From the NCBI GenBank assembly GCA_032586195.1, contig JAWHQP010000003.1, positions 1-64,000 of the forward strand: 64,000 nucleotides of DNA, given 5' to 3'. Source of the DNA: JAWHQP01 sp032586195. Lineage in GTDB: Bacteria; Pseudomonadota; Gammaproteobacteria; Enterobacterales; Pasteurellaceae. Positions 50,227 to 59,681 of this stretch are shown in pieces. How positions within the stretch are numbered: position 1 is the stretch's first letter; each line of letters opens with the position of its first letter. Under the pieces are notes generated by a model. That model made no database searches and was not told the origin of the DNA. It saw only the letters and a program-made list of their open reading frames with translations. Made by a program: the position numbers and the translations under genes.

Positions 50227-50787
50227 TTAGCTTTCCAGCTGTTCCTTAAATGTCAGATATTCTTCCAACTGTTCAATCGCGTTCAGGCAGCGGCTGCGTC
50301 GTTGTCGAGTGTGTTCGATTTGCGTCTGATAATATTGTTTATCCTGTTCGGATTGAGCCAGTTTTAGTTGATCTTTTTGTTGATTCAGCTTCTCGTTCAG
50401 GGCTTGTAGAAATTCGTAATATTGTGCCAAACGTTCCCGCGGCGGCAGCTGGTTAAGCCGTTCGATAAGCTGCCGATGACGATTTTCGGCGGTGCCTGCT
50501 GACGACTGATTTGGATTTCCATATTGCATCGCCTCGTGCAGAGCCGTGCATTGCGCCAGTAATTTTTCGCTGAAAAATTGAATTTCTGCCGGCCGGTCGC
50601 ATTGCGCGAGAGTGTCTAGCGTGTGGCGGATTTGTTCAAAGTAAAATCGGCAAGGGGCAAAGTCTTCGGTAAACAGGGCCGGATCAAATCTGGCATAGAC
50701 CGTTTGAGTCATCTTAGCCTGATATTTCTGATACAACAGGGCGACCTGCCGTTCCAGTCGGGTGAAAAGTGCGGTGCTGTTTTGCAT
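50227..50787 (-). CDS. priC: Primosomal replication protein N'' (PriC)
   Basis: 186 aa from ATG at 50787 (MQNSTALFTRLERQVALLYQ), with a GTG further up (50817) rejected. Helical protein with Gln/Glu-rich coiled-coil C-terminus (LNQQKDQLKLAQSEQDKQYY). DRYRYQ-type ends vary in the family. Helps load DnaB at stalled forks. The first codons are an uptake signal (50767-50775 encoding STAL). Sequence is only moderately conserved, so confidence is lower. Confidence 0.82.
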   Translation of the reverse strand: MQNSTALFTRLERQVALLYQKYQAKMTQTVYARFDPALFTEDFAPCRFYFEQIRHTLDTLAQCDRPAEIQFFSEKLLAQCTALHEAMQYGNPNQSSAGTAENRHRQLIERLNQLPPRERLAQYYEFLQALNEKLNQQKDQLKLAQSEQDKQYYQTQIEHTRQRRSRCLNAIEQLEEYLTFKEQLES

Positions 50788-50834
50788 AGTTTTGTCCGTT
50801 AAAAATTTCCCCCGCACGACGGAGGAATAATAGG

Positions 50835-52193
50835 TTAAAGGGTCATCGCCGCAATCCAGCCGAACACTAACAATGGTATATTGTAGTGAATAAAGGTCGG
50901 CACCACGGAATCCCAGATATGATCATGTTTACCGTCCATATTTAAGCCCGAAGTCGGACCCAAAGTGGAATCGGACGCGGGCGAGCCGGCATCGCCCAAA
51001 GCCGCCGCCACGCCGACAATAGAAATGGTTGCCATCGGTGAGAAACCGAGCGTCACGCAAAGCGGTATGTAAATTGAGGTAATTATCGGCACGGTGGAGA
51101 AGGATGAGCCAATTCCCATCGTGATAAATAAGCCCACTACTAACATCATAAAGGCGGCTAAACCTTTGCTGTTCGGGCCTAATCCCTGACTGACGGCGTT
51201 CACCAGTTCGGTAACGCCGCCCGTGGCGTTGATGACATTGGCGAATCCCGAGGCGGCGATCATCACGAAGCCGATCATTGCCATTAAACGCAGGCCCTGC
51301 TGGAAAATATCGTTACTTTCTTTTAATTTAAAGATACCGAACGCAACAAAGATAATTAAGCCGGCCAGGCCGCCGATAATGGTAGAACTGGTGAACAGCT
51401 GAAGGCTGAAGGTGACGATAATGGCGATCAGGCTGGCGATAATATGAATCGGTCTGATATTAGCGATATGGCTTTCGATACTATCAGTGCTGATGTGCTG
51501 ATGAGATTGCGTGTATTCGCGCGGTTTACGGTAGCTGATGAACACGGCAATCAATAAGCCGAGAATCATTCCCATCACAGGCAGCCCCATTGCCATCGAC
51601 ATTTCCGCTACATTGGTATGCAGACCCAGCGGCGCTCCCACTTCATTGATATTTTTCACCAGAATACTTTCGATAAAGATTTTACCGAAACCCACCGGCA
51701 AAAGCATATAGGTGGCGGTTAAACCGAAGGTCAGCACACAGGCGACGGCGCGACGGTCGATTTTTAATTTATTGAAAATGCTCAGCAACGGCGGAATCAC
51801 AATAGGAATAAAGGCGATATGCACGGGTATGAGGTTTTGTGACGAGATAGCGAACAGCAGCAGAATAAATAAAATGAAATATTTAAAGGCGGTCACAAAT
51901 TGACCCGTGGGGGCGTGGCCAAGACATTTGATAATTTTATATGCCAGCAGATCGGTGATGCCCGATTTGGAAATGGCAACGGCAAACGCGCCGAGAATCG
52001 CGTAATTCATCGCGACTTCCGCGCCGCCGCCCAGCCCGCTGGTGAAAGCCTGAATCGTGGCGGAAAGATCTAAATTGGGACTGGCGAATCCTGCCACGAG
52101 GGCGGAAATAATTAATGCGATGACCACATTGATACGCAGCAAGCTCAAGGCTAGCAAGACAATAATCGAGATAACGACAGGGTTTGTCAACAT
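50835..52193 (-). CDS. Na+/H+ antiporter-family transporter (YuiF-like)
   Basis: 452 aa, about 12 membrane spans. Blocks such as GLGGGAEVAMNYAILGAFAVAISKSG, GIGSSFSTVPIITSIYIPLC and AALGDAGSPASDSTLGPTSGLNMDGKHDHIWD mark the YuiF branch of the ion transporter superfamily, often annotated as sodium/proton antiporter and in some cases tied to histidine or other amino acid uptake. The exact substrate is unknown. Separate from priC by 47 bases and with no obvious pathway partner. Confidence 0.8.
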   Translation of the reverse strand: MLTNPVVISIIVLLALSLLRINVVIALIISALVAGFASPNLDLSATIQAFTSGLGGGAEVAMNYAILGAFAVAISKSGITDLLAYKIIKCLGHAPTGQFVTAFKYFILFILLLFAISSQNLIPVHIAFIPIVIPPLLSIFNKLKIDRRAVACVLTFGLTATYMLLPVGFGKIFIESILVKNINEVGAPLGLHTNVAEMSMAMGLPVMGMILGLLIAVFISYRKPREYTQSHQHISTDSIESHIANIRPIHIIASLIAIIVTFSLQLFTSSTIIGGLAGLIIFVAFGIFKLKESNDIFQQGLRLMAMIGFVMIAASGFANVINATGGVTELVNAVSQGLGPNSKGLAAFMMLVVGLFITMGIGSSFSTVPIITSIYIPLCVTLGFSPMATISIVGVAAALGDAGSPASDSTLGPTSGLNMDGKHDHIWDSVVPTFIHYNIPLLVFGWIAAMTL

Positions 52194-52235
52194 GATGTTA
52201 GGTCCTTTAGGTTAAGTAAAAGTGCAGTGTTGATT

Positions 52236-52904
52236 TTACGAGTTTTGAACCTCTTTGTCCGCAACGTGAGGAAAACCGCCCAGCTGTTTAAAGTGGTTTA
52301 CCATATAACAGAATAATTCCGCGGTACGCTCGGTATCATACAATGCCGAGTGGGCCTGTTTGCCGTCAAAAGGGATGTTCGCCGCTTGGCAGGCTTTCAC
52401 CAGCACGGTTTGACCGAAAATAAATCCGCTTAAGGTCGCGGTGTCGAACATGCCGAACGGATGGAACGGATTGCGTTTCACTTTTGTGCGCTCCGCCGCC
52501 GCCATCACGAAGCCTTGGTCAAAGGCGGCGTTATGAGCCACGATGATGGAACGTTGGCAGTTCGCGGCTTTTTGTCCGCGCCGCACCATTTGGAACAAAC
52601 CCGTTATGGCTTCGGTTTCCGAAACCGCGCCACGCAGCGGATTGTCAATATCGATACCGTTGAATTTGAGTGATTCAGGGCTGATGTTCGCCCCTTCAAA
52701 CGGCTGAATATGAAAATGGCATCGCTGATCGGGCACCAGCAAACCGTTTTCATTCATTTTTACCGTGATCGCCGCCAGTTCCAGCAATGCGTCCGTTTTC
52801 GCGTTAAAGCCGGCGGTTTCCACATCAATAATCACGGGATAATAGCCGCGGAAGCGGTTTTTCAGCAAGTTATAATCGACAGATTGTTGAGCTTCTTCAG
52901 TCAT
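52236..52904 (-). CDS. rnt: Ribonuclease T
   Basis: 222 aa DEDDh exonuclease: Asp27 and Glu29 in VIIDVETAGF, IIVAHNAAFDQGF (Asp), and HSALYDTERTAELF (His and Asp). Trims the 3' ends of tRNA, 5S and 23S rRNA. Near gloA as in E. coli. A hairpin GGCGG / CCGCC just upstream (52919-52933) lies in its leader. Confidence 0.96.
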   Translation of the reverse strand: MTEEAQQSVDYNLLKNRFRGYYPVIIDVETAGFNAKTDALLELAAITVKMNENGLLVPDQRCHFHIQPFEGANISPESLKFNGIDIDNPLRGAVSETEAITGLFQMVRRGQKAANCQRSIIVAHNAAFDQGFVMAAAERTKVKRNPFHPFGMFDTATLSGFIFGQTVLVKACQAANIPFDGKQAHSALYDTERTAELFCYMVNHFKQLGGFPHVADKEVQNS

Positions 52905-53025
52905 AATAAATAAAAGATGGCGGAATCACCGCCAGAATAAAATTCGTTTACGGCAATGCGGTGCTTTAAATTGGCGGGCCGCCGCCGCGCAAAAACTCGA
53001 ATTTATAACACCGCACTTTGAGCAA

Positions 53026-53433
53026 TTAATTGCCGAGCGCCGCTTTTGCCATTTTGTTTTCGATAAATTCGATTTTATAACCGTCGGGGTCTTCCACGAA
53101 AGCAATGACGGTTTTGCCGCCTTTAACCGGACCCGGCTCGCGTGTCACCTTGCCGCCTTGAGTTTTCACCGCTTCGCAAGTGGCGTAAATATCGTCCACG
53201 CCGATGGCGATATGACCGTAAGCGCTGCCGAGGTCGTATTCGCTCACGCCCCAGTTATATGTTAATTCTATGACGGCATTTTTGTCTTCATCATCATAAC
53301 CTAAAAAGGCGAGGGAATATTTGTATTCCGGGTTTTCACTGGTCCGCAATAACCGCATGCCCAACACGTCTTGATAGAATTTGACGGAGCGTTGCAAATC
53401 GCCTACGCGTAACATGGTGTGTAAAATACGCAT
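53026..53433 (-). CDS. gloA: Lactoylglutathione lyase (glyoxalase I)
   Basis: 135 aa from ATG at 53433, same length as E. coli GloA. Metal ligands His5, Glu56, His74 and Glu122 are at E. coli positions. Converts the methylglyoxal-glutathione adduct to S-lactoylglutathione. Downstream lies an imperfect uptake-signal dyad (about 52967-53018) that may terminate it. Confidence 0.97.
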   Translation of the reverse strand: MRILHTMLRVGDLQRSVKFYQDVLGMRLLRTSENPEYKYSLAFLGYDDEDKNAVIELTYNWGVSEYDLGSAYGHIAIGVDDIYATCEAVKTQGGKVTREPGPVKGGKTVIAFVEDPDGYKIEFIENKMAKAALGN

Positions 53434-53504
53434 AATGTTTCTCCATGGGTAAAAATAACATGAGAAGATAGGCTGGATTATGCCATAAAGCGGGGCGGGT
53501 TTCA

Positions 53505-54230
53505 TTATTTGATCGCAAAAAACGACCCGAAATTAAAACATTGAAACCATAATTCCACATGGCCGAAACCGGCGGATTTTAGTCGTTCTTTGTGGGTTTC
53601 TATGCTGTCAATCCGCATGACGTTTTCAAGCGCGGTGCGTTTTTGACTGATTTCCAGCTCGCTGTAACCGTTGGCACTTTTGAATTGATAATGCAGATCA
53701 ATCAGCAGATCATTGGCTTGTTTATCGTCGAAATGCAGTTTTTCCGATAATATCAGCATACCGTTCGGGTTCAGTCCTTGATAGATTTTATTGAGCAACG
53801 CCATGCGATCTTCCGGCGGCAGGAATTGCAGAGTGAAGTTGAGAATGACCATGGAGGCGTTTTCAATGTTCACTTTGCGGATATCGTCGCACAGAATGTC
53901 CACTACAACATCGCTGTTATAAGCCGCAATATGCCGGCGGCAGCGTTCAACCATCGGCTGTGAATTGTCCACCCCGATAATTTTGACATTGGGCTGCCGG
54001 ATATTGCGGCGGGCGGAAAGTGCCGCCGCCCCCCGTGAACAGCCGAGATCGTACACATTACTGTCGGCGGTGACAAAACGTGAAGCCAACATACCGATAG
54101 CGGTAATAATATTGGAATAGCCGGGAATGGAACGTTGCGCCATATCGGGAAAAACCTCGGCCACACTGGCATCAAAGGTGAAATCGCCGAGTTTTTCGAT
54201 AGGTGCGGAGAAAAGAGTATCTTTAGACAT
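53505..54230 (-). CDS. cmoA: Carboxy-S-adenosyl-L-methionine synthase
   Basis: 241 aa from ATG at 54230 (MSKDTLFSAPIEKLGDF). SAM-binding YDLGCSRGAAALSARRNI, FTLQFLPPEDRMALLNKIY and RTALENVMRIDSIETHKERL match CmoA. Uses SAM and prephenate to make carboxy-SAM for the wobble uridine modification cmo5U34; partner CmoB is not in the window. The open frame begins further upstream (54293) within an uptake signal (54255-54263) and is not followed. Confidence 0.96.
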   Translation of the reverse strand: MSKDTLFSAPIEKLGDFTFDASVAEVFPDMAQRSIPGYSNIITAIGMLASRFVTADSNVYDLGCSRGAAALSARRNIRQPNVKIIGVDNSQPMVERCRRHIAAYNSDVVVDILCDDIRKVNIENASMVILNFTLQFLPPEDRMALLNKIYQGLNPNGMLILSEKLHFDDKQANDLLIDLHYQFKSANGYSELEISQKRTALENVMRIDSIETHKERLKSAGFGHVELWFQCFNFGSFFAIK

Positions 54231-54309
54231 AAATTGAATTATCGTTTTCTTAAAAAGTGCGGTCATTTTAGAAGAAGATTTGTGATGACTCAATCACTTA
54301 TTCGTTTCG

Positions 54310-54819
54310 TTAGCGCAGGTGTGCCATGGCACGTTCTTCCTGCACAATACGCGTTATTAAAAATACAAGATAGATTGGCAGTCCGATGTAAGCCGTGGTC
54401 GTTGCATGGCAGAAAAGCGCCAGTCCGATAAGCTCCGGAATGATATTTAAAAAATAATTGGGGTGACGGATATAACTGAATAAGAAAGAACGGTTAATAT
54501 CATGTCGCGGCAGAATATAAAGTTTAACCGTCCAGATTTCTTTTAACTGATAAATGATATAAAACAGCATTGCGATTGCAAAGATCAGAATAAGTAAACC
54601 GAATAAAGACATCCGATCTATGCCGATGTGTTTCATATTGGCTTCTACGATGGCGGAAAGATAAAACGCTACATGGGCGATGGAAAGGCATTTGGAATTG
54701 AGTTTGCCGTACTCAACAGCTCCTTTCTGCAGCAGCAGTTTTTCATGGCTTTTGGATATGTAAAGCGAATAGAAACGCGTAAGAAGTATGATAATAAAAA
54801 TAAGGTTAACTGAAAACAT
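54310..54819 (-). CDS. Isoprenylcysteine carboxyl methyltransferase (ICMT)-like membrane protein
   Basis: 169 aa with four or five membrane spans. The C-terminal block with RHDINRSFLFSYIRHPNYF and RIVQEERAM resembles the SAM-binding, membrane-embedded methyltransferase motif of the ICMT/PEMT group (RHPxY...EE). The biological substrate in bacteria of this type is unknown. It is in the same direction as cmoA, with a 79-bp gap. Confidence 0.75.
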   Translation of the reverse strand: MFSVNLIFIIILLTRFYSLYISKSHEKLLLQKGAVEYGKLNSKCLSIAHVAFYLSAIVEANMKHIGIDRMSLFGLLILIFAIAMLFYIIYQLKEIWTVKLYILPRHDINRSFLFSYIRHPNYFLNIIPELIGLALFCHATTTAYIGLPIYLVFLITRIVQEERAMAHLR

Positions 54820-54955
54820 AGTCGCATCCTTGCATTTGGCAATAAAAATAGAGCGGAGGATTCTAACAGTTAGCAGCTGTTCTGTAAATTGTTCCGCCGG
54901 CTTAATGTATCGGTGAAATTACCCTCTTCTTCCTTTCAATCCCGCTTAATTTCTG

Positions 54956-54984
54956 TTTCAACCATATCCGATTTCCGTTATAAT
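54956..54984 (+). promoter_or_regulatory. aspS promoter
   Basis: -35 TTTCAA (54956-54961), 17-bp spacer, perfect -10 TATAAT (54979-54984), 55 bases before the aspS start. Confidence 0.6.
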
Positions 54985-55038
54985 TCTGCGGCTAATTCTA
55001 TCAATTTTGCAAAGTAATAAAATAATAAGGAATATAAC

Positions 55039-56808
55039 ATGATGCGTACAGAATATTGCGGCAATTTAAACCGCACTCATATCGGGCAACAGGTCACTCT
55101 CAGCGGCTGGGTAAACCGCCGCCGTGATTTAGGCGGTTTAATTTTTATTGATATGCGTGATGTGAAAGGAATCGTACAGGTATGCTTTGATCCGAAATAT
55201 CAACAGGCACTTACAGCCGCCGCGGGCTTACGCAATGAGTTTTGTATTCAGATTCGGGGAGAAGTGATCGCCCGCCCGGATAATCAAATTAATAAGAATA
55301 TGGCGACAGGCGAAGTGGAAGTGCTGGCGCATGAACTTAAAATTTATAATGCGGCTGATGTGTTACCGCTTGATTTCAATCAGAATAATACCGAAGAACA
55401 ACGCTTAAAATATCGCTATTTGGATTTGCGCCGCCCCGAAATGGCGGAACGTTTGAAAACGCGCGCTAAAATCACCAGCTTTGTGCGTCGCTTTATGGAT
55501 GATCACGGATTTCTTGATATTGAAACTCCCATGCTGACGAAAGCTACACCGGAAGGCGCCCGTGATTATCTGGTGCCGAGCCGTGTCCATAAGGGCAAAT
55601 TTTACGCTTTACCGCAGTCACCGCAGCTGTTTAAACAATTGTTAATGATGTCGGGATTTGATCGTTATTATCAAATCGTGAAGTGTTTCCGTGATGAAGA
55701 TTTGCGTGCCGACCGTCAACCCGAATTTACCCAGATTGATGTGGAAACCTCCTTTTTAACCGCCGCGGAAGTGCGTGCCGTTATGGAAGATATGATCCGC
55801 GGTTTGTGGCGGCACATTCTCGGCGTAGATCTCGACAAATTCCCGATCATGACGTGGCAAGAAGCGATGGAACGTTTCGGTTCCGATAAACCGGATTTAC
55901 GTAACCCGTTGGAAATTCAAAGTATTTGCGATCTTGTCCGTGAGGTGGAATTCAGCGTATTTAAAGAGCCGGCCAATGATAAAGGCGGTCGGGTGGCGGT
56001 GATTCGTGTGCCGAACGGTGCCGCGCTGAGCCGTAAACAAATTGATGAATATACGCAATTTGTCGGTATTTACGGCGCTAAAGGCCTGGCATGGGCGAAA
56101 ATCAATGATGTAAATGCCGGCTTAGACGGCATACAAAGCCCGATTGCTAAATTCTTTACCGCCGAACAATTCCAAGCTATTTTAGACCGTACCGCGGCAC
56201 AAAACGGCGATATTCTCTTCTTTGGTTCAGGTAAGTGGAATGTGGTCACTGATTCACTGGGTGCGTTACGTTTAAAACTCGGACGCGATTTAGGCCTAAC
56301 CCGTTTAGATGAATGGCAGCCGCTTTGGGTAGTGGATTTTCCAATGTTTGAACGTGATGAAGAAGGCAATCTTGCAGCAATGCACCATCCGTTCACATCA
56401 CCAAGAGATTTCAGCCCGGAACAATTAGAAACCGATCCGACCGCAGCGGTAGCCAACGCTTACGATATGGTGATCAACGGCTATGAAGTGGGAGGCGGCT
56501 CGGTACGGATTTTCGATCCGAAAATGCAGCAAGTCGTATTCCGCATTCTGGGGATTAACGAACAGGAACAGCGTGAAAAATTCGGTTTCTTACTTGATGC
56601 GTTGAAATTCGGCACTCCGCCGCACGCAGGCTTGGCGTTCGGTTTAGACCGCTTGACCATGCTGCTCACGGGCACGGATAACATCCGCGATGTTATCGCT
56701 TTCCCGAAAACCACCGCGGCGGCCTGTTTGATGACAGAAGCACCAAGTGCAGCAAATCCGCAGGCATTAGCTGAGTTGGCGATCGCAGTAACGACAAAGG
56801 GCGAATAA
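55039..56808 (+). CDS. aspS: Aspartyl-tRNA synthetase
   Basis: 589 aa. N-terminal OB anticodon-binding domain (VTLSGWVNRRRDLGGLIFIDMRD), class II motif 1 region, motif 2 FRDEDLRADRQPEFTQID, bacterial GAD insertion (about 280-420), motif 3 GLDRLTMLLTG. Two consecutive ATGs; the second (55042) gives the enteric start MRTEYC. Followed by a palindromic terminator. Confidence 0.98.
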   Translation: MMRTEYCGNLNRTHIGQQVTLSGWVNRRRDLGGLIFIDMRDVKGIVQVCFDPKYQQALTAAAGLRNEFCIQIRGEVIARPDNQINKNMATGEVEVLAHELKIYNAADVLPLDFNQNNTEEQRLKYRYLDLRRPEMAERLKTRAKITSFVRRFMDDHGFLDIETPMLTKATPEGARDYLVPSRVHKGKFYALPQSPQLFKQLLMMSGFDRYYQIVKCFRDEDLRADRQPEFTQIDVETSFLTAAEVRAVMEDMIRGLWRHILGVDLDKFPIMTWQEAMERFGSDKPDLRNPLEIQSICDLVREVEFSVFKEPANDKGGRVAVIRVPNGAALSRKQIDEYTQFVGIYGAKGLAWAKINDVNAGLDGIQSPIAKFFTAEQFQAILDRTAAQNGDILFFGSGKWNVVTDSLGALRLKLGRDLGLTRLDEWQPLWVVDFPMFERDEEGNLAAMHHPFTSPRDFSPEQLETDPTAAVANAYDMVINGYEVGGGSVRIFDPKMQQVVFRILGINEQEQREKFGFLLDALKFGTPPHAGLAFGLDRLTMLLTGTDNIRDVIAFPKTTAAACLMTEAPSAANPQALAELAIAVTTKGE

Positions 56809-56819
56809 GTTTAAGGCTG

Positions 56820-56842
56820 AAGGGCGGATTAATCCGCCCTTT
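56820..56842 (+). terminator. Terminator of aspS
   Basis: AAGGGCGGATT / AATCCGCCCTT, an 11-bp near-continuous palindrome followed by TGATTCT. The central bases leave a tight loop. Confidence 0.7.
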
Positions 56843-56956
56843 GATTCTATCAAGATAAATAATTTTGGTAATCGTATGGAACGCCCTTATTTTTATTTTT
56901 CCTGTATCGGCCGAAAGTAACGGATTATTTTGCATTTACGGCGTTAGTAAATAAAA

Positions 56957-57400
56957 ATGAAATACAAAAACCCTAATACGGTACTTGTCGTCATTTATGC
57001 GGAGGATACCCATCGTGTACTCATGCTGCAACGCAAAGACGATCCTGAGTTTTGGCAATCGGTAACGGGCTCTCTGGCTGAGGGCGAAACGCCATGGCAG
57101 ACGGCGCAGCGGGAAGTTCGCGAAGAAACGGGGCTGGAGCCTACGACACTTTTTGATTGTGATTACTCGGTTAGATTTGAAATTTTCCCGCATTTTCGGT
57201 ATAAATACGCACCTAATGTGACGCACTGTCTTGAACATTGGTTTTTATTGCCTTTGAAACAAGAAAGTGCGGTGCTATTATCAGAACATTTGGATTATCG
57301 GTGGCTGCCTCCGCAAGAGGCGGCGGATTTAACCAAATCGCCTAATAATGCAGAGGCGATTCGACAATATTTAATACCTGATTCAGTTATATATAAATAG
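56957..57400 (+). CDS. nudB: Dihydroneopterin triphosphate pyrophosphatase
   Basis: 147 aa Nudix hydrolase; the box is at 38-60 (GSLAEGETPWQTAQ, then REVREETGLE). Length, synteny with yebC-ruvC and the CLEHWFLLPL segment indicate NudB, which removes pyrophosphate from dihydroneopterin triphosphate in folate synthesis. An uptake signal at 57265-57273 encodes ESAVLL. Confidence 0.93.
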   Translation: MKYKNPNTVLVVIYAEDTHRVLMLQRKDDPEFWQSVTGSLAEGETPWQTAQREVREETGLEPTTLFDCDYSVRFEIFPHFRYKYAPNVTHCLEHWFLLPLKQESAVLLSEHLDYRWLPPQEAADLTKSPNNAEAIRQYLIPDSVIYK

Positions 57401-57412
57401 AAGGAAAATAAT

Positions 57413-58153
57413 ATGGCAGGCCATAGTAAGTGGGCTAATATTAAACACCGCAAAGCCGCACAAGATGCTCAACGCGGTAAAATTTTTACCAAATTAATTC
57501 GTGAATTGGTGACCGCTGCAAAAATCGGTGGTGGCGACGTAGGTTCAAATCCTCGTTTACGTGCGGCCGTGGATAAAGCTCTTGCCAGTAATATGACCCG
57601 TGACACCATCAACCGTGCCATTGATCGCGGGGTAGGCGGTGGCGATGATACCAATATGGAAACCCGCATTTATGAAGGTTATGGCCCGGGTGGCACAGCC
57701 GTTATGGTGGAATGTTTATCCGATAACGCTAACCGTACCATTTCGCAGGTGCGTCCGAGTTTCACCAAATGTGGCGGCAATCTCGGAACCGAAGGTTCTG
57801 TCGGTTATTTATTCAGCAAAAAAGGCCTAATCCTCATTGAAAATGCTGATGAAGATGCACTGACCGAGGCTGCGATTGAGGCAGGCGCGGATGATATTCA
57901 GCCACAGGATGACGGCTCATTTGAAATCTATACCGCATGGGAAGATTTAGGTTCCGTGCGTGACGGCCTTGAGGCGGCGGGTTTTAAAATTGCTGAAGCG
58001 GAAGTTACCATGATCCCGTCAACTACCGTGAATCTGGATGCGGAAAATGCGCCGAAATTATTGCGTCTGATTGATATGCTGGAAGATTGTGATGATGTGC
58101 AAAACGTATATCACAATGGTGAAATCAGCGACGAAGTGGCAGCATTGCTTTAA
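57413..58153 (+). CDS. yebC: YebC/TACO1-family translation or transcription factor
   Basis: 246 aa, MAGHSKWANIKHRKAAQDAQ start and IYEGYGPGGTAVMVECLSDN block define the YebC family, linked to relief of ribosome stalling at proline stretches and formerly annotated as transcription regulators. Lies 12 bases after nudB. Confidence 0.96.
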   Translation: MAGHSKWANIKHRKAAQDAQRGKIFTKLIRELVTAAKIGGGDVGSNPRLRAAVDKALASNMTRDTINRAIDRGVGGGDDTNMETRIYEGYGPGGTAVMVECLSDNANRTISQVRPSFTKCGGNLGTEGSVGYLFSKKGLILIENADEDALTEAAIEAGADDIQPQDDGSFEIYTAWEDLGSVRDGLEAAGFKIAEAEVTMIPSTTVNLDAENAPKLLRLIDMLEDCDDVQNVYHNGEISDEVAALL

Positions 58154-58156
58154 TTT

Positions 58157-58183
58157 ATAGGTGAGATTTTCTCACCTATTTTT
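58157..58183 (+). terminator. Terminator of nudB-yebC
   Basis: ATAGGTGAG / CTCACCTAT stem with 5-base loop and T run, starting four bases past the yebC stop. Confidence 0.88.
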
Positions 58184-58210
58184 ATATTGGGTTTTATACG
58201 AGGGTTGGTC

Positions 58211-59676
58211 ATGAAACAGCAATTATTTACTTGGAATACAGACGGTTTATTAAGCGATGAAAGACAACATAATGGTAGTGACAGAGATTATTTTGAAAGT
58301 GATTATAAGCGTATCGTGACCAGTCCCGCATTCCGCCGTCTGCAGGATAAAACTCAAGTATTCCCTTTGGAGCGCAATGATTTTGTCAGAACCCGTCTAA
58401 CACATTCTATTGAAGTTGCTGCCATCGCCAACCAGTTACTTGATGCCATCTGTAAAAATAAATATATTCCGCAGAAAGGTAATGATGAAGAGCTAAAAAA
58501 ATCTTTTGACGAATTTGTTCACGCCAAAGATATTATTTTTGCGATACTGGAAAGTGCGAGTGCATTGCATGATATCGGCAATCCGCCGTTCGGGCATTTC
58601 GGCGAGGATATTATACAGCAATGGTTTAAACGGCATTTCCCTCAGGATAAAACCAAACTGGCTCAAGATATTCTGGCTAAACTACCGCAGCAGGTTGATT
58701 ATTCTCGTTTTGCCAAATATTTAAATGATTTTTATGAATTTGAGGGTAACGCTCAGGCATTAAGAATCATTACCCAATTAGATGAAAATGTTGCCGGTTG
58801 TGGTATGAATTTAACTTACGCTACGATTAATACCATTATTAAATATACCAGATCGTCAACGGAAATGGATAAACGGGAAAGTGATAAACTCATTAATAAA
58901 AAAATAGGTTATTTTTTATCTGAAAAAGACGTCTTCAATACTGTAACTTCCGTTACTAAGGTGAAACAGGCACGTCATCCTTTAACCTTTATCCTCGAAG
59001 CGGCGGATGATATTGCCTATATCACGGCGGATATTGAAGATGCGATAAAGAAAGAGCTATTTAAATTCAGTGAATTTCAGGAAAAATTAATAGATTGTTT
59101 AGTTAAACTCATCATTAAGCCTGAATCATCTCAGAGTAAATCGATTCCGATTTATAAAAAATTTATTACCAAGATTAAGGACTCTAATGATATAGAAATT
59201 TTTAATGATCTACGGAATTTCTTTATTTTAGGCGCAAGTTTTATTTTCTGTAAAAAATATAAGGAAATAATGAGTGGTGGTTATAATTCGGATTTATTTG
59301 ATGATTATGATGGTGTTTATTCCGGCCTATATAGTTTTCTGAAACAATTTGCAGTGGACAATATTTTCAATTCTAAAGATATTTTAAAACTGGAAATCGC
59401 CGGCAATGAGGTTTTAGGTTTCTTACTGAATAAATTTATTTTTGCCGTGTTGCCTTATGAGGATCTCGATGCCGGGAAAATAAATTAGATAGAAAACTTA
59501 TAGCGCTTATTTCGTCAAGACATAAAAATGTCTATAAAGAAAATATTAAAAATGTCACTAGTGCGGAAGAACGGTTATATTTGCGTTTATTAATGGTGAC
59601 TGATTTTATTTCCGGCATGACGGACGGCTATGCGCAGGATCTCTATTCGGATTTATCCAGTCATCGGGTATGGTAA
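58211..59676 (+). pseudogene. dgt: dGTP triphosphohydrolase, 3' end frameshifted
   Basis: HD-domain enzyme that cleaves dGTP to deoxyguanosine and triphosphate. His65 (RTRLTHSIEV), His120-Asp121 (ALHDIGNPPFGHFGED) and DDIAYITADIEDAIK are intact. The frame stops at 59488 after EDLDAGKIN. Reading one base back gives NKLDRKLIALISSRHKNV, ERLYLRLLMVTDFISGMTDG and YAQDLYSDLSSHRVW, ending with TAA at 59676, the family C-terminus. One missing base in the A-rich run around 59476-59484 explains it; intact length would be about 488 aa. The A/T-rich codon use (about 58450-59480) differs from neighbours. Confidence 0.88.
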
Positions 59677-59681
59677 CTGAT

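Noticed and set aside
58450..59480. Horizontal transfer of dgt
   Set aside because: The central part is more A/T rich and Lys/Asp/Ile-rich than its neighbours, but the protein is a normal family member, and a base-composition test against the whole genome would be needed.
59470..59490. Programmed -1 frameshift in dgt
   Set aside because: The zero-frame codons GGG AAA ATA do not give an X XXY YYZ slippery heptamer and no strong downstream pseudoknot is evident; dGTPases are not known to use frameshifting. Simple deletion or read error is more likely.
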